A stretch of DNA of 64,000 nt from Gaeumannomyces sp. JS-464 (taxonomy: Eukaryota; Ascomycota; Sordariomycetes; Magnaporthales; Magnaporthaceae): positions 3,038,001-3,102,000 of the forward strand of contig NGZR01000003.1 in the NCBI GenBank assembly GCA_002197995.1, in the 5' to 3' direction. The number at the start of each line of letters is the position of its first letter. Positions within the stretch are counted from its first letter, which is position 1. A program made the translations under genes and the position numbers. Below, piece by piece: positions 1-14,000 of the stretch. The notes under the pieces were generated by a model, which saw only the letters and a list, made by a program, of their open reading frames with translations, did no database searches and was not told where the DNA came from.

Positions 1-288
1 TCCGTCGAAACGGGGCCTTCGGAGTCGGCGAAACGCCCTCTCGAGATGGTTGAAACAAGCCTCGCCTGACCGTTCGTGGGCCAGCCGACGACCCCTGCCG
101 TCCGTTGCAACAGGCCGACAGCGGCGCCCGTACCGTCGGGGAGGCGGCTCCTCCAGGGACATGGATGTGCGGGAAAGAAAACAGGTGAACAGTGCAGGCA
201 TGACGGAAAAAGGAAACCTGGGCCTGGCCAGGGGTCAAGGGGCCCCACCCGCGTGCTCTTGCCTCCCATCGCCTGAGTTTGGCAGTAA

Positions 289-310
289 GGGGGGGGGGGG
301 GGGGGGGGGG
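289..310. repeat. poly-G tract, 22 bases
   Basis: An uninterrupted G run in noncoding DNA. Together with the C run at 30572-30593 it is one of the two longest G/C homopolymers in the window, so its exact length in the assembly is doubtful. Confidence 0.95.
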
Positions 311-2681
311 CGAGGCAAGAGAGAGAACAGACAGTGAAGGAAGGAGTGAACTAGATCAGACAGCACTGGCACTAGACATCTCTGGGCGCTGCAATCCATC
401 AATGCGGCGAGCAGATCCATATTGATACTGTGCGGCCCCCTTATTGCCCCTGGAAAAGCTTGGTTCTGATCGCATACCTATCATCCCATCTTGTGCCTCT
501 GCTTGCGTGCTTCCCACCCGTCCCATGCCATGGGCGGAAAGGAAGCGCTGGAAAGGCACAATGGATATGGAAGCAATCATGGCGCCGAGGACATTTTTCC
601 TTTTCTCCACCCGTTGGTTCATACGCGTCACACCCTTGCCAAGTCCGGCAAGGCCTTCTGTCCGCCCGCAGGAGCGCTGCGTGTTATTCGCTTGTTACCC
701 CTTTCATCTTCTTTTCTTTCTTATTTTTTTACAGTGTCGAACAACGTCGGCAGTTGTTCGCCGACCACGATGCGGCCGCCGATCCGCGGATTCCACCGTG
801 GATCACGAGATTACCCCTAGGAGCTGCGGCACTAGCGACAGCGGATGCGTCAGGCTAAAAAGCTCTTGGGAGCTGGGCACGGCCCTCCATCCTGTTATCT
901 TTCCCAGAAACGGTCTCGTTGCGGGCCGTTCTTGCTGACTCCTATTTTTACCTGGGTACATGTATTTTACCACAGCCGCTTGCACTGTCCGCAAGAGTCA
1001 GGGAGGACACGATGATCAACGGCAAAAATGAAGCTTAGAATCTGATAACCTTTTCCTGAACCACCTTACCCTGGAATCTTGGCAGCCCCTGTCCTCCACT
1101 CTCCCATGCACCCCAGGCTCGTGTCTCGTCCGAGTTCATGTACCTGTTACCCAGGCCCAGCATGCCCAGTCCTGCATCATGACAAGTCCATGCAACCGTC
1201 CCGGGGAGCATTGCCTCTGTTCGTGCCTACATACACGTCCGCATGAGCGTTTCCGCTAACCGTCATACCGCGCACATATGCATACTTGAAGTGAGATGTG
1301 TGGCCATCTGCAAACATCAGCCCTTGGAGGGAAAAGGGGAAAGATTGAGAAACAACACGACAATACAGGGGCTACAATAACCGACACAAAAATGAGGCAT
1401 GTGCACTGCACAACCAGTGAGGCCGGCCGTCGGGGAAAGTTGCCAAGAGATCATGCCATCCCAGCGCCACACTGCCAAGTACTTGCAAAAGGTCAGGAGC
1501 CCTAGTTCTCGGCAATAGTCTGTCTAAAAAAAAAAAACAAAAAAAAAAAAAAAAAAAAAAACATGCTTCGCATTCAGGGGCTTCGGCGCGCGCTGTTTGG
1601 TGGCGAAAATGTTCACCGTCTCGTCCAACACAACGAAAAGGAAAGCATGGGGAAAATGAGTGGAAGAACAACACAAAAAGCCCCCTGCTTGGTTCCAAGC
1701 AGGTCGAACAAATAGACGGACGGGCGGGGAGTCGTTACGTGCAGAGGCGGACAAGCATTGATCATCCCATCTCAAGAAGGGGTGGGACATCACGACAGGG
1801 GCACGGCGGGAGGACAAAAAGTCGGCGGCGGGCGTCGTCGTACCGTATTTTGTTTTCGTCGGGTCAAACTTGATCCTCCCATCCTCCGGTCTCCATCGGA
1901 GCATTTCGCCTGCCATGGGAGACCTTGGAAGCCCAACAGCGCAGCACCCAGGCATGCCAGGGAAGGTGGTGGATGGGACGGGCGGGATAGTAAGGATGGA
2001 GGGAAAGACATGAGAAAACAAACACAAAGCCCAGCGCAAGAGCACATGCAGCAGGGCATATGCCAGAAGGGACCCAAAATGCAAACACAAACATGAAATG
2101 TGGGCGTGCTGGGAACACCCATGGCAAGATCCACTCCACGGAGCTTGCGCCCGTCTGGGCAATTGGGCGGTTTGCCCCAATATGGGCTTCATCAACGATG
2201 CTTTTCCAGAAAATCTGCCAGCACGGCCCATCCCGGGGGGCGAGGCCTACCCCCTGCCCTGCCTTGGGACCTGTGTACGCTCCCATGTGCTTGGGCGGGA
2301 TTTGGATACATCGCCAATTAAAATAAAATAATAAAATATAAAAAAAAGGAACTAAAGCCAGAATACCACCGTGCTTTAGATGGGCGGCGGTGCGGTCAAG
2401 ACGACCCAGCCGGCGCGGCTCCAAACCCTATCGAGCAAAAACGCGACAGCCTCTGCACGCTAGCCTGGGTACCTAGTATGGTGGGCGTGCGCACAAACGC
2501 TTGATCCTCGGATGTATGTAGGGGGGCCTACATACCTACCCTGCCGTCGTGCTCGGCGGCGCCGTTGCTACCATGGCGTGTGGCTCCCAACAACCCTAAG
2601 TTGGTGGGATGGATGGGGCCAAATCGGCGCGGCGCGAGATCACAAGATTACAGGAGAGAATGGGGGAAAGAGAGGTCCGGT

Positions 2682-2702
2682 GACGACGACGACGACGACG
2701 AC
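2682..2702. repeat. GAC triplet microsatellite
   Basis: About seven tandem GAC units in noncoding DNA, between no recognisable genes. Confidence 0.9.
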
Positions 2703-4444
2703 ATGGCACGACACGACACAACACACCCACCAGCAGCCAGAAAATATTACCATGCTCCCTCTCGCTATACATATGTCGGCTTGCAGATGGGAAGATCCAA
2801 TTCTTATTTTGTTAGTGGTGTCGTGGCCCCGGGGCCTCCTCAACATCATGACCCGCCCGCCATGCATCCTTCTTTCTCTTCTTCCCTCGTGGCGGCCAAT
2901 AACCCATGCCCTGCCTCGTCGACCCTTCGGTGCGCGAAAATGGACAGAGAGAGAAAAAATAAAATAAAAAAGTTCGTGTTCCGCGGCCTCCTAGTCGTCG
3001 GGATCGCCGCCCTATTGCATGGGTAAAGTAACCTAGTTCGTCCTGGGGTGTGTGTGGCCGGGTGGTGCCGTCATGTATTGTATCTTGACTTTCGCCTCTT
3101 TCCTTGCCAATGTTCAACCAAGGCTGGATATGGTAAAGTGTATGTGACATGTAACAAAGGAAAAGAAGGAACTGCTCGGTGTGTAGATTCAGCCAGCAGC
3201 CAGCAGCCAGCAGCCAGCCTCCGGACTTCTGAAGGCTGTAAACCCTCAGGACGGAATACATACGTACACCCCCTGCGCGGGGACGAAAAAAAATAAAAAT
3301 AAAAAATATAAAAAAAAATACCATCAATTCGGAGCCACCACCAGCGTCAAGGGTCACCGCTGTTGAAACCCCATGGCTGGCGGGCCCGACGAGGGAGGGG
3401 CAGGGGCCGGCCGACATGAGCCAATCGAGTGAGGACAGCGACGTGCAGCGGCCCCCCGTTTGCATGTGCATATGTCTGCGTTCCTCTTCATCTGATCTTC
3501 TCCCTCCACCACCGGCCGCGTACCTTTCGGCCTATTTTCTGTTTTTGGAGGCCGGTCGCCATGTTGATTGAGGGCGTCAAAGACCAGACGAGTCAGGATG
3601 GGACAAAATTTTGCGCGCGCGTGTGTGTACGTGGGTGGGAGGAGGAGGAGGAGGAGAAGAGAAGAGGAGAGGAGGTCGCTAGAACCAAAAAGCAAAAAAA
3701 CTTGATGGGGTTCAGTTGGCCAGCTCGGCAGACCGATGTGTGGTGGTGTGGTGGTGGCGGCAGGCCCAGCCGCCGCTGCCAGAGGAAATTGTCCACACGG
3801 TCGTCCGAGAATAGGATTAGGCTAGATCCCAGGATGGAGTGCATGAGTGACATGACGAGGGACGAAAATGTGCTGCTTGCCTGAGATTCCATTCAGACGA
3901 TGACGTTATGTACTGGGGGCGCAAACTTTCGGCCAAAATATGTACAGGTTTTGTGACGACGCCGAATCTGCGAGTGAAGAAGTAACTAATAGGGGGTAGA
4001 GAGAAGCCCCTAGGTGGTGATGAGTAAATAGCGTGATATGGGCCAGGCCGTGACCTGCGCCCTCTCGTAAGATCCCGCCATGACCCCAGTGCCGATAAGC
4101 TGGGGGGAACAGAAACAATGAAATCAAGAAAAAACCAAGTCAAACGCCGCGCGCCATGCCCATGTGCCCGTCATGGCCCGCCCCGTTTCGTAAACACCAA
4201 GCCGCAAAGCAATGTCTCCGACCAGCAAGAGAATGCAATGATAATAAAGGCCTCACGAAGAAGCTTAAATGAAAGAGTAAAGTAAGAAAGCGTGAGGGAA
4301 AAAAGAAAAAGGAAAGCAAAAAAGCCACTCTATATTTCATATGCCATGCCATCGCCACACGCTGCTTATGCTCATGCTTCGGCTGTGATTTCCCCTTGGT
4401 TTCTGGGGTACTTTTTATGTGTTCATAAAAACGAGTTGGCTCGA

Positions 4445-5866
4445 TTATGTCTGTAAAAACTTTTTGTCGAGAGCACCCAATGCCCGAACATCCTCCTTAA
4501 ACTGCTGAATGGAGGGCAGCGTCTGTTTTTGTTGCTGACCACTTGCAACAGCAGCAGCCGCAGCCGCAGCCATGGCGGCAGTCCCATTAAGGCTTGCACC
4601 GCCGCTAGTCAGAGAGCCGTTTGTTGTAGGCGAGTTTGGGTGGAGAAGCGCCAGAAGGCTGGACTTGTTGCCATTGGGCGCGTTTGCGCCGGTCTCGGGG
4701 TTGGGCAGCCTTGGAGGCGATGCTGACGCCGTCCGCGGCGGCGGGGTGCTCGTCGGCGGCGGGAGCGGGCCCTGGGCGTTCCTCGGGTTGACGGGAGGTA
4801 GTCTCGCCTCGTAGGCCTGCCCAGGGGACTGGGTAGGAGGGGGGAGAGACTGCGGGTATGGCTGAGGCGACGGTTGCGAGTGCTGAGCATCGGGAATCGC
4901 GCGCGGCTGCGACATATGTGGGGAACGGTGGCTCGAAGGCGGCGCGTGTTGCTGTCCTGGGTAGGGAGGCAAAGTAGCCATCGGCGGAGTTCTTGATTGT
5001 GCCGATGTGACGGGCGGCGGAGCGGCGCGCGCTGCTGCTGCTCATAATGGCCCGGCTGCGGCTGTGGCGGCGAGTAAGGGGCGTAGTGGTGATGCGGAGG
5101 CGGCGGGTGCAGCTGGCCAGGTGGTGGGTATCCCGGGTGGGCAGCAACTGTGTAGTGGTGGCTGTATGGCGGCGTTGCGGGCGACATGGGCCAGTTGGGG
5201 TAGCCGTGCTGGACATAATGGGGAGGATAGGGATGCGCTCCCGGGTGCGGCGGAGGCGGCTGGCCGTGCATGTAAGGCGACGCCTGCATGGGCGTCCTCG
5301 TCATGGGCGGCACCTGGGCGTCCGTCATGCTCGACTCCGGGTACATGCCCTTCACGGGCATGATATGCCGCAGGCTGGGGTCGGTGCTCGGGTTCGGCAG
5401 CTCCGGGTGGCCAGGCTGCGCCTCGCGTAGTATGAGATGAGGTGCAGGTGCTGGCCGGTGGATGTGGTGATGCTGAACGACTGCTTCATAAGCCCGTCGG
5501 CCTTGTATCTGTATCCGTCCGGCTCGCCCTCGTCCTGCGACCCGTCGCTGCCCCGGCCAGACGAGTCGGGCGTCTTGCCGGCGCCTCGCCTAGCATTGCC
5601 GAAGCCTCCTCCTCTCTTGCCCTCCATCTCGCGGTATGTGAGAAAGCTGCCCGACACTCTGCTGGCGCTCCACGACTTTCCGTCTGTCCACCTCCTCATG
5701 CCTGCTTCCCTCTCGTCCCAAACGAAAACTGAGCCGGACCTGATGGACTGGCGCTCCTTCTCTGATAGTCTTCTTTGCACCCGCGGAGAAGTCCTATCCT
5801 GCACGCCTCGAAGAGCTTGATGGCGTCGGCCGGTGTCCGGACGAAGCCGTGGTATGTTTCCATCAT
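4445..5866 (-). CDS. pac2: WOPR-domain (Gti1/Pac2 family) transcription regulator, Pac2 type
   Basis: This is a nuclear DNA-binding regulator of the WOPR family, which controls morphology, conidiation and virulence-related programmes in fungi. The ATG at 5866 (a second follows at 5863) opens with ETYHGFVRTPADAIKLFEAC. Next come LSEKERQSIRSGSVFVWDE and RWTDGKSWSASRVSGSFL, then QSFSITTSTGQHLHLISYY, together the two halves of the WOPR domain (about residues 1-150). The GMRRWTDGKSWSASR wording is that of the Pac2 branch, not the Wor1/Sge1/Ryp1 branch. The rest is a long Pro/His/Gln/Ser-rich tail ending in a conserved block, LPSIQQFKEDVRALGALDKK. No intron is needed. As given, the frame is broken three times (near 5785, 5424 and 5018); each break needs one extra base. 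With them the gene is 475 codons, a normal length. I read the breaks as sequence errors, but a pseudogene cannot be excluded. Confidence 0.9.
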
Positions 5867-8800
5867 CTTGACGGTGGTGTATCTGGTAGCTGGCTGGTGC
5901 CTCCGGGTGGTGTGCTTGTGCAAGTGGGTATTGCGGTCGACTGCGGGCAGGTCTTGGGTGTGTTGTTCTTGTTGTCTGTTCTTGTTGTTGCTATTATATG
6001 GCGTATAGGAGGGAGCAAGAGGCGCCGATGATCTGATCCGATATCGACTGCCGTCCAGCAAGCGATGGGAGGGTCGAGTCTCGGCGGCTGGTTTTGAGAA
6101 TCGGGCGTAGCTTGCTTAAGAGAAGGTTTGGCCGACAGGGGTCCAAGGCCCTGGAGGGATTGGCCGCCAAGCTGGCAAGCGTCCAAGACCCACCACCCAC
6201 CCACAGTCACAGTGCTGGCACGGCGCGGCTAGGGGGGCCAAATAGAGTCGACCCTGTGGTGTGGGCACCGATGGGGGCCACTCCAAAATTTGAAAAAGTG
6301 GTCGTCAAGATGGGGCCGACACGAACAGCGTAAATCCCCGTCGAGCGTTCCCAAGCAGATTCCCCACAGCGAAGCGCCGCAGACCCTGGTCGCAGAGATC
6401 TGCTCGGACTTGGCGTTTCTAATGCGAAGGCAACTCTAGTCGAGACGAACGAGAGGCCGAGTTGGGTCGGCGGGCTGAGACGGTCGTTGCGAGGCCCCAA
6501 GCTGCTGCTTTTTCTGTGGAGATGTACCCCTGGCAGTTAGTAACGGGAACTCGTTGAATCAAAGACAGCGGTTGGCGTTGCGCCCATGACGGAAGCTTAA
6601 TCCAAGAAGCCTTCTCGGGACCCGCGCCATGTGTGCCCGTACGACAGGCGGCCGCTCGCTGCCTGCACGCCCTGACTGCTTCATTTCCCACTCCGGACTC
6701 GGCCCCGGTGCTTCTCGCGCGTCCCGATCCCCCATCTGCCTGCGGCTCTTCTCTGATGGCGCGGCCCTCTTCCGCCAGCCAGCCAGCCAGCAGCCACCTA
6801 CCTTGACAGGGCCGAGCAGATGGCGGACGGAGGCGACAGGGGTAGCCGCGGAGGCCGATGCCGAACGTCAGTTGCACGTGTGGGCCCAACTTCGGCAGGG
6901 ACGGCAGGCTTGCGAGACACCCAGGACCTGCGCTGGCGAGGCATGGACGCTTCGCCGGGGACCTAGGGCAGCACATGCGACCAACGACACCACATCCTGA
7001 CGCAAAACGCGCTGCACAAATGCTCTCAGCTCGCCGCCATATCCACTCCTTGGCCACTGGCCACGACGCACTTGACGATGTGACCGGCGCCTGACTAAGG
7101 GACATAAGACACTGTCTGGCTGACGTGCTGCTTCGATTTTTCTTCTTTATTTCTTTTTTTGCCTTTGCTCATTTCTTTTGTCGTTCTGCCTCTGCACAGC
7201 AGCTTCGTTTGCATGATTTCGTCCCTGATTTTCTCGCTCTCGACTCGCTTTTCACTCTCACATTTAGGGGGTTCAGGACAGAAACGGGACTTCCCAATGG
7301 CAGGGTGCTGGGCGGCGGATAGAGATAGGAGACGGCCGTAGTGCTGAGTTCCGAGGTGCTTCTGCGCGGTGCCAGGTTGGCCAACGTCCTGCACTGCTCC
7401 TCGATGGGTGATGCTCTGCCGCGCTGTGTCATGCTCTGAAGGCGGCGGGAAATCTTGTTCTTGGAAAGACGATGCGACACGGCGCGACTTGGTGGCGATG
7501 AGTGGTGCATTGGCCTGGGTGGGTCGCAGTGCTGCTGCAAAGGAGTGCGTGCAAAGTGACGGACTGGCCGACACGGCAGGCATGGCCGGGGGAGGACAAT
7601 GATGATCGGAGTGTACCAGCACATGTGGTTAAGAAGGCAGGGCTGGGGAGGATGATATCTCACGGCGATAGTTGCAGGAAACAGGACATTGTGACATGAT
7701 GCTTCGCTCCGCCGGAGGAACACAAGGCGGAATGAAGGAACAGGGCAATATGCGAGTGTGTTTTTCGGGTTATATAGGGTTGGCGAGACAGGAACGCGAA
7801 AGAAACCGACGGACAAAACGCTAAACCTACAGTCTGTCTTGAGGGGTCCCCGGGGATTCCGAGTTGCGAGATGGAGTGTGTGGTTGAAGTCGTTGTCGTC
7901 GTCGAAGGCCGCCCGCTGCCGAACGCCAGAGAAATCAAAATCGAGAAATCGGTCGGTGGGTGGACGACACAAGCAACCGTAAAAAAAAAAAAAAGGTGGC
8001 GGGCGCGAAAACGTTGTTGGTTCGGGTCGAGCGACTTCAAATAATGACGCGCAACTCTCAGCTGCTGCTGCTCTGCTGCATCGATTGGGGGAACAGGGTG
8101 TGCTGACTGGACGACAGGCTTCTGCAAGGCAGGCTCACGGGCAGGCTCAGCAGGCAGCGGGTTATTTTTGCTCTGTGCGATGCGCGGGGAGGGCGAGCCT
8201 GGCCAGTTTTTATGCTTGCACCGAAGGCGGCACCGGTGGAAAGGTTCGGCTGCAGGTGGGTGTCGGCTCAGGCCGTGCGTGGGTGTGGAAGGAGCGTGGG
8301 GACAGTGAGTGCTGAGAAGGGCAGGCTTCAGCAGAAAGGACAAGTATAGGCTCAAGCTTTGGTTGCGAGGAAGTCACCACCGGCATTTGATAAGAACAGT
8401 GAATGTGCCTGCAATGCTTTGGGGGGGTATAGGGCGTGAGATTTTTTTTTCCCCTCGTTTCTCGTTTTTCTGTTTCCTTCTCTGTTCGTTTGTTGGGTCG
8501 CTGAGTGTGGTCCCGAAAACCCGACGCTTGACCCATGAGACGGGATGAGATGGGGATAAGGGAAAAAAGAAGAAAAAAATAAGAAAAAAATAAAAAGAAC
8601 AAGAGGGCGTATGAATAGGGAAAAGGTGCACAAAAAGCCAAGACGGAGAACGAAAAAAAAGAAAATAGCAAATAGAATAAAAATAATAACGGTTGGTGAC
8701 GGCACAGGAGGTGACTAGGGAGTAAAAATCCCAAAAAGGGGATAGCGAGTGGTACATTGGACAAGCTGACTACTGCGCCCGAGGTACCTGCTGCCACTGG

Positions 8801-10952
8801 TCACTGGTGGACGTCAGGAAATGCAGCAAACTTCGCGCTTTGCTCTCGCTTTCCAACGGCCTCGCCGTTGACGGTCCATGTGGGACCAACCCAAGCGGTC
8901 GAGGTGACGGCGACTCGCTGTGCCAACATCGAGGATACGAACGGCCAAACGAACTTTATTTCCTCGTCGCTACGGGGTACCTGCTGTTCCTGATTCGGCC
9001 CCCCGTCACTTGCTGCGGTGATGGCTGGCTGGCGTGGCTGTTGCTTCGCCCTTTCTCATGAATGTGGTGGCGATCCTGTGGGCAAACGGCACAAACGCTG
9101 GGGCCTCTAAACCCGGAAAGGTAGATAGCTCGTTGTGTTTTTATTATTGTGTGGTGCTGTTGGGATTCTTGTTGGTCCGTTGGTAGTCTTTGCCGACCGC
9201 GGCGCGACGATGGAATGTGAAATCTGCGGCCCCCTCGTCTCTGGCTTATCTCGCCTTGGCGCTGTCCATCGACTCGGCGAGTTCACACCAGCAGGTACCG
9301 AAAGTATACAAGATTGGTTTGTACCAGTACGCCGACGGCCCCAAGAAAGGATCACGGAAGAAGGCTCCCAGGCAAGGGAAACAGGGAAGCCAAGGTTGCA
9401 GGAGCCAAGAGCAGGAGGAGACTGGTCCGCAGCAGAGAAGCAAGCCAAGCACTGGCTGCTGCTGCCCTCGACGCCAGGCCCGCCACATTCACGGCCGTCG
9501 ACGACCAACGACAAGCGAAGCGGGCCTTGCAAGCACGCCGGGCGGAAGAAGCAGCCACAGGGGCTCGGCGTTCGGCAAGCGCACCCCGTGGGCAGCCCCC
9601 GGTCGGATTTGACATGGAAATATGATTTATTTCAAGCTTATTTGGAACTTGTAGATGACCCCACTGGGCCCAAGGCCGCCCAGCAGTCCAGGCTGTACCC
9701 CCTGGTCGCCGCCAGCCAGCCAAATTCGTCCATTCAGCAGGCGGGGCGCTGCCCCCCTCCCCCACTCGGCCGCACCAAAACGCCGCAGCGCAGGCTTAGC
9801 AGCAGCAAACGGGCAGCGCTTCGGCGGGAAGGAGCCAGCCGGGGCATCCATTGACCCTCACGCCCGCGCCTATTGGCGTCGCTCGAGGTACCAACAAGAA
9901 CCCAGCTAGCGAGCTCCAGGTTCCGACGGCGCTGCTCGCTCGTCGCCCGCAAAGTACCACGCAGGCACAAGCCGGGCGCCCCACCCTGCTAGCTGATCCG
10001 ACGCACCAAGTCAAGTCCGACCAAAGGGCGTGCAATTTCCAGCTCCCTCCCCATCTCGCGAGCGGCGCTGCCTGGTATTTTTCCGACAAACGCGTCCGAG
10101 CAAAGGAAGCGTTGATCTGGGCACACCCTCCTGCGGCTACAGCTCCCTGGAGCCACCTACTACGTATTACTTCCCAGCCATCCCGGCCGAAAGCGGTAAG
10201 CGGTAAGCGGCTGGGTGGGTGCGGGAAGCCAACAGGGCCTGGTCAGAAAAACCCTGCCCTCACACGCACACACCTCCATGTGCCGCTCTTGAGAAACAAC
10301 ATCGGGTCTTGTGTCCATGGATGCTATCCCCAATCTCGTCGATCCGGGATTTGATGAGTGGGCGAATAAACGATGCGGGAAGGGAAAAGAAGGTTTGAAA
10401 ACGGAAAACAAATAGTGGGCTTCGGCCTGATATCCCTCGTCGATTTTTCCCGTTCGGGACTGTTGGAGGGCACATGACAGTGCCCAGAGAAACCCGAACC
10501 CGGAGCCCGGTTTGGCTTTCTTCCTTTTTTTCCTTTCCAAACAAGGCGTGATTGCACGGGGCTCCCAAGTGTTTGGGTTCTTTATTTTCTCTTCCTTGCC
10601 TAATATCATCGCCCGCCAGGGGTGGCCGGTCAGGCTTTGGCTCTCCTCCTGCTTTGGATACGAGGGTTCCGACGGGCTGTCGAGGACACCCATCTTGGCC
10701 CAAAGCAAACAAAACGGCCATAGTCGCATGCTGTTGCTAAATCGCCGGCAAATTCATTGCTATCCTTCCCTCTTTCGTCCCCTACTCTCCCAACCTCCCA
10801 AGCCTTAGGTTCGGCCCACGCCCTACCTTAGCTTTGCTGTAATGATGCTTATTATCCCGTCGTCCACCACGGAGGCGGGTTATTCATCACTTCGTTAGCC
10901 TTTGATTTAGCCTTAATTTTTTCCCCCCCTACTCTCTCCATCTTGTGTGCTC

Positions 10953-11004
<52 letters not shown>

Positions 11005-14000
11005 CTTCCCTGGTCAATGTCAGCCAAAGCATATCGTCTGTCCGACTCGTCATGGAGCCCCCCGGCATCGATCTGCACACGGTGTTATTCTCCACCAAGG
11101 CAGTCAGCCAGGCGCATGCAATGAAACGAACTTTGGTGCGCCTTATGCTCGGAGGGGACTAAGAATAACCATGACAAGCATCGGGCCGGCGTGTCAAGAT
11201 CGAGTCAAGTTCCTTCCATTGTCGACCCCGCTCCCTCGTCCTCTTGGCGGCCGCTGAAGGTCGGTCACGGCCCCCCGCTGGGCCGTGCCCCATGAAGCAA
11301 CCCGGAAGTGCACCCAGGGACAGGACCAGGCTGGGCCGGGCACGATGGTCATCAGAGTATCGGAGCGATAGGTATACGCACGGCAGCACATGACGGCGTC
11401 GCTCCATTGAATGTAACATGCGCCGGTCAGCTACCCTGCCGCTGCCACCGTTCTCTGCTGAGCTCTTTTCCCGACTTTTTTTTTTTTTTTTTTTTTTCCT
11501 CTTTGGGTGCTGCCCCGGCGACAGGGTAAGACGAGACTCCGCCCTCCCCAACGTGCTCGTGGTCGAGTAAAGCTCGGCCGGGGAGTCGTTGTCTGTCAGC
11601 GTCGAACTTTAAGCTGCATTGTCGTTGGCCCGCAGGAGGTTTGCTCCTCCGGAAGCAGGGTGTTGCTTTGACACCAGCTTCATGGTCCCTTTGCCGTAGG
11701 TATTCAGCTAGATCCCAATACGAAGTGGCACGCGCTTCCAAAATATCTACCTACCCATGTTTCTCGCTGTTTGGCGATCCCTCAAACTGCTCCTGATTTC
11801 CTTCGAGGCGAGTTGTCTGGACCTGGACAGGCCTGTGGTGAATCCATTCCCCAAGTACCGGACAGGGGTGCGCCCAATTTCCGTGGGGCTAGACTGCTTG
11901 GCCCCTCCCTCTCGTCCTCGGCTTGGCGGCGACAGGAAACGTGCGCAGTTTGACGCCGCCGAGAAAACAACAGAGGCCAAATTGAGCCCTCCCACCAAGG
12001 CTAGGATTGTCGGACGACCTGTGGCAATCTATCTCGGCCGATGCTGTGCCTGACGGGTACGCCTAAACGCCGCCAACGTGTGCTCCGTCCGCTCTGCACA
12101 TCCATCCATCCACCCATCAACACGCATCGTCTTCCCGCCCCGGACAGGACACACAAAACTAATGGAGCCAGCTGCCCAGACGTAGCGCCGCCAACCGCCA
12201 GGTATTACCAGATTACGGCCAACCTTCCCCTCGCCCCTTTTTTGTCCCGCCCTCGCCATCTCGTATATCACTTTGTCCTCCTGGCCCGTCTCTCCCTGAG
12301 CATTGGCCCTCGGGCTATGCAGGTTGGACAAGGCGCCCGGTGGGCATGCAACGCCAGACGGTTGGAAGCCCAAGGTCGGACGGACGCCGCCGTGCTTGAT
12401 TGCATGGTAGGATTTTGCCAAAGCGCCGTGCAGTGTGTGTGGTGGTGCGCTGCCGTGAGACGTCCAATTCCTCTTGCTTTTCTGTCCTGTTGCCATCATA
12501 TCCTCCCCAAGACTTGTGCCATGTGCGACCAGCAAGGCAGCACAATGCTGAGATAGACGCGCAACATGATAGGAGTCAGAGGACACAGTAATTGAGAATT
12601 AAATTCACGAGAGTCTGTTTTCCTGCTTTGTTTCTGTACCATCATGCGCTGCCCGTCACCCTCGCACGGGATCCGACACGGAGACGGCGAGGTGCTGTCC
12701 GCGGGGCGGGAGGGAGATCTTCGGAAGAGACGACTGCTACACGTGCATACATGGGCACTGGAGAAGGGAGAAGAAAAGAAAAAAAAAAGAGAAAAGAAAA
12801 AAAAAAGCCCAATCCTACTCCGAGCGCCGTTCACGCCTCGCACAGCCCTGTGCCGCCAGGCCGGTGCACGATGGCCCGTCGCACAGCGCAGGCGGGAAAT
12901 AATCGGCGGATTGCCCACACCCCATCTGCTGGGCTCTCGCATGAGGTGCTCTCCACGGCGGGAGAGTGCATGCCTACCTTCTGCAGCATGCAGTGCTATG
13001 GTCATGTAGAACCTTTTTTTGGTACCCCTTTTCAATAACCCGACACATCTGACAAGCAGCGGGGATCACATTTGGCACGCCTCAGCGCAGGAAATAAAAA
13101 GAGCCGTTGAGGTGGGATGCTACACGTTACGTCGTGACGGCTTGGCGGACCCTGCTGTAACGGCGAGCCACTCACAAAGCGGCACAAATCTCGCACCTAA
13201 ATCCGACTCGGATTCCAGCGCACACCACTTTGCCAGCAGTCAAAGCCCGAGGTGTTTGTGACTTGGATGCTGTGCGTGCCTCCATGTACAGAGCAGACCG
13301 TGGCCGAGTTGAATCCTGTTCAATAAATACGATGGCATGGGGGTGGCAGCGTCCATGTCGACCAGGGGCCCTGCACACCCCTGACGATCTGTTTCTGGGG
13401 TCGTTGTTGCTCTCACTCAGCAAAAGAGTTAAGAACAAAAGATGGGAAGGGGAAAGGGAAAAGAAAGGAAAATTAAAAATACAGAAATACAGGACGGACC
13501 GCGCCGACCAATTTCCCTCCGTCCAAAGATCCTGCCGAAGCGTCTGTTCGCGCAATGACGATCGCCCATCTGGCTTTCGTAACCTTATTCCTCGCGAGAG
13601 AGAGAGAGAGAGGAGGGGCAATCCGAGTCGAGCGAAGCCTATTGGAACGGCATCTAAAGTCGGCTCGTGTTTCCAAAGGCTTCTCCTCGTGTCGTTTGGT
13701 TCGGCCGGTAGCGCGCCGCAAGACCGAGATTGGGTGACGTCCAAACAGAGTTGTCCAGTTCTCGCGAGCCCAGCCCCTCCCTCCCTCCCTCCTATCCTAA
13801 AAGCTTGAGTGGGGTGTTCTATCGATGATCGTCTCGTCGTCTACTCTTGTGTCTGTTCGGCTTTTTTTTCTTTTTTGTTTTCACCATGTCGGCTTTTTTT
13901 GTTTCTTGGTTTGTGTCTCTAGTCATCAGCTAGACTCGACATGTCTGGCTGGGACATGTTCACACAGGAAGCTGATTTATCCAGCCACATTCCACGGTCC

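Larger units (their letters stand above)
1..4444. other. gene-free left flank downstream of the WOPR gene
   Basis: No open reading frame here looks like a conserved protein on either strand. The overlapping frames are short and rich in Pro, Arg and Ser, as expected from GC-rich noncoding DNA. The stretch holds a 22-base G run (289-310), a 36-base A-rich tract (1526-1561), a GAC triplet repeat (about 2682-2702) and a CAGC/CAG repeat (about 3191-3219). A frame open from base 1 to a stop at 67-69 could be the end of a gene lying to the left, but 22 codons are too few to claim it. Confidence 0.7.

Noticed and set aside
1..69. Open frame at the left edge ending in a stop, possible C terminus of a gene
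   Set aside because: Only 22 codons, no recognisable motif; chance open frames of this size are common in GC-rich DNA.
7169..7972. 267-residue open frame on the minus strand
   Set aside because: Composition is random for GC-rich noncoding DNA, no family resemblance, and poly-T derived residues at one end.
9135..9854. 239-residue open frame on the plus strand
   Set aside because: Competing frames of similar length on both strands cover the same DNA; no motif or codon bias supports it.
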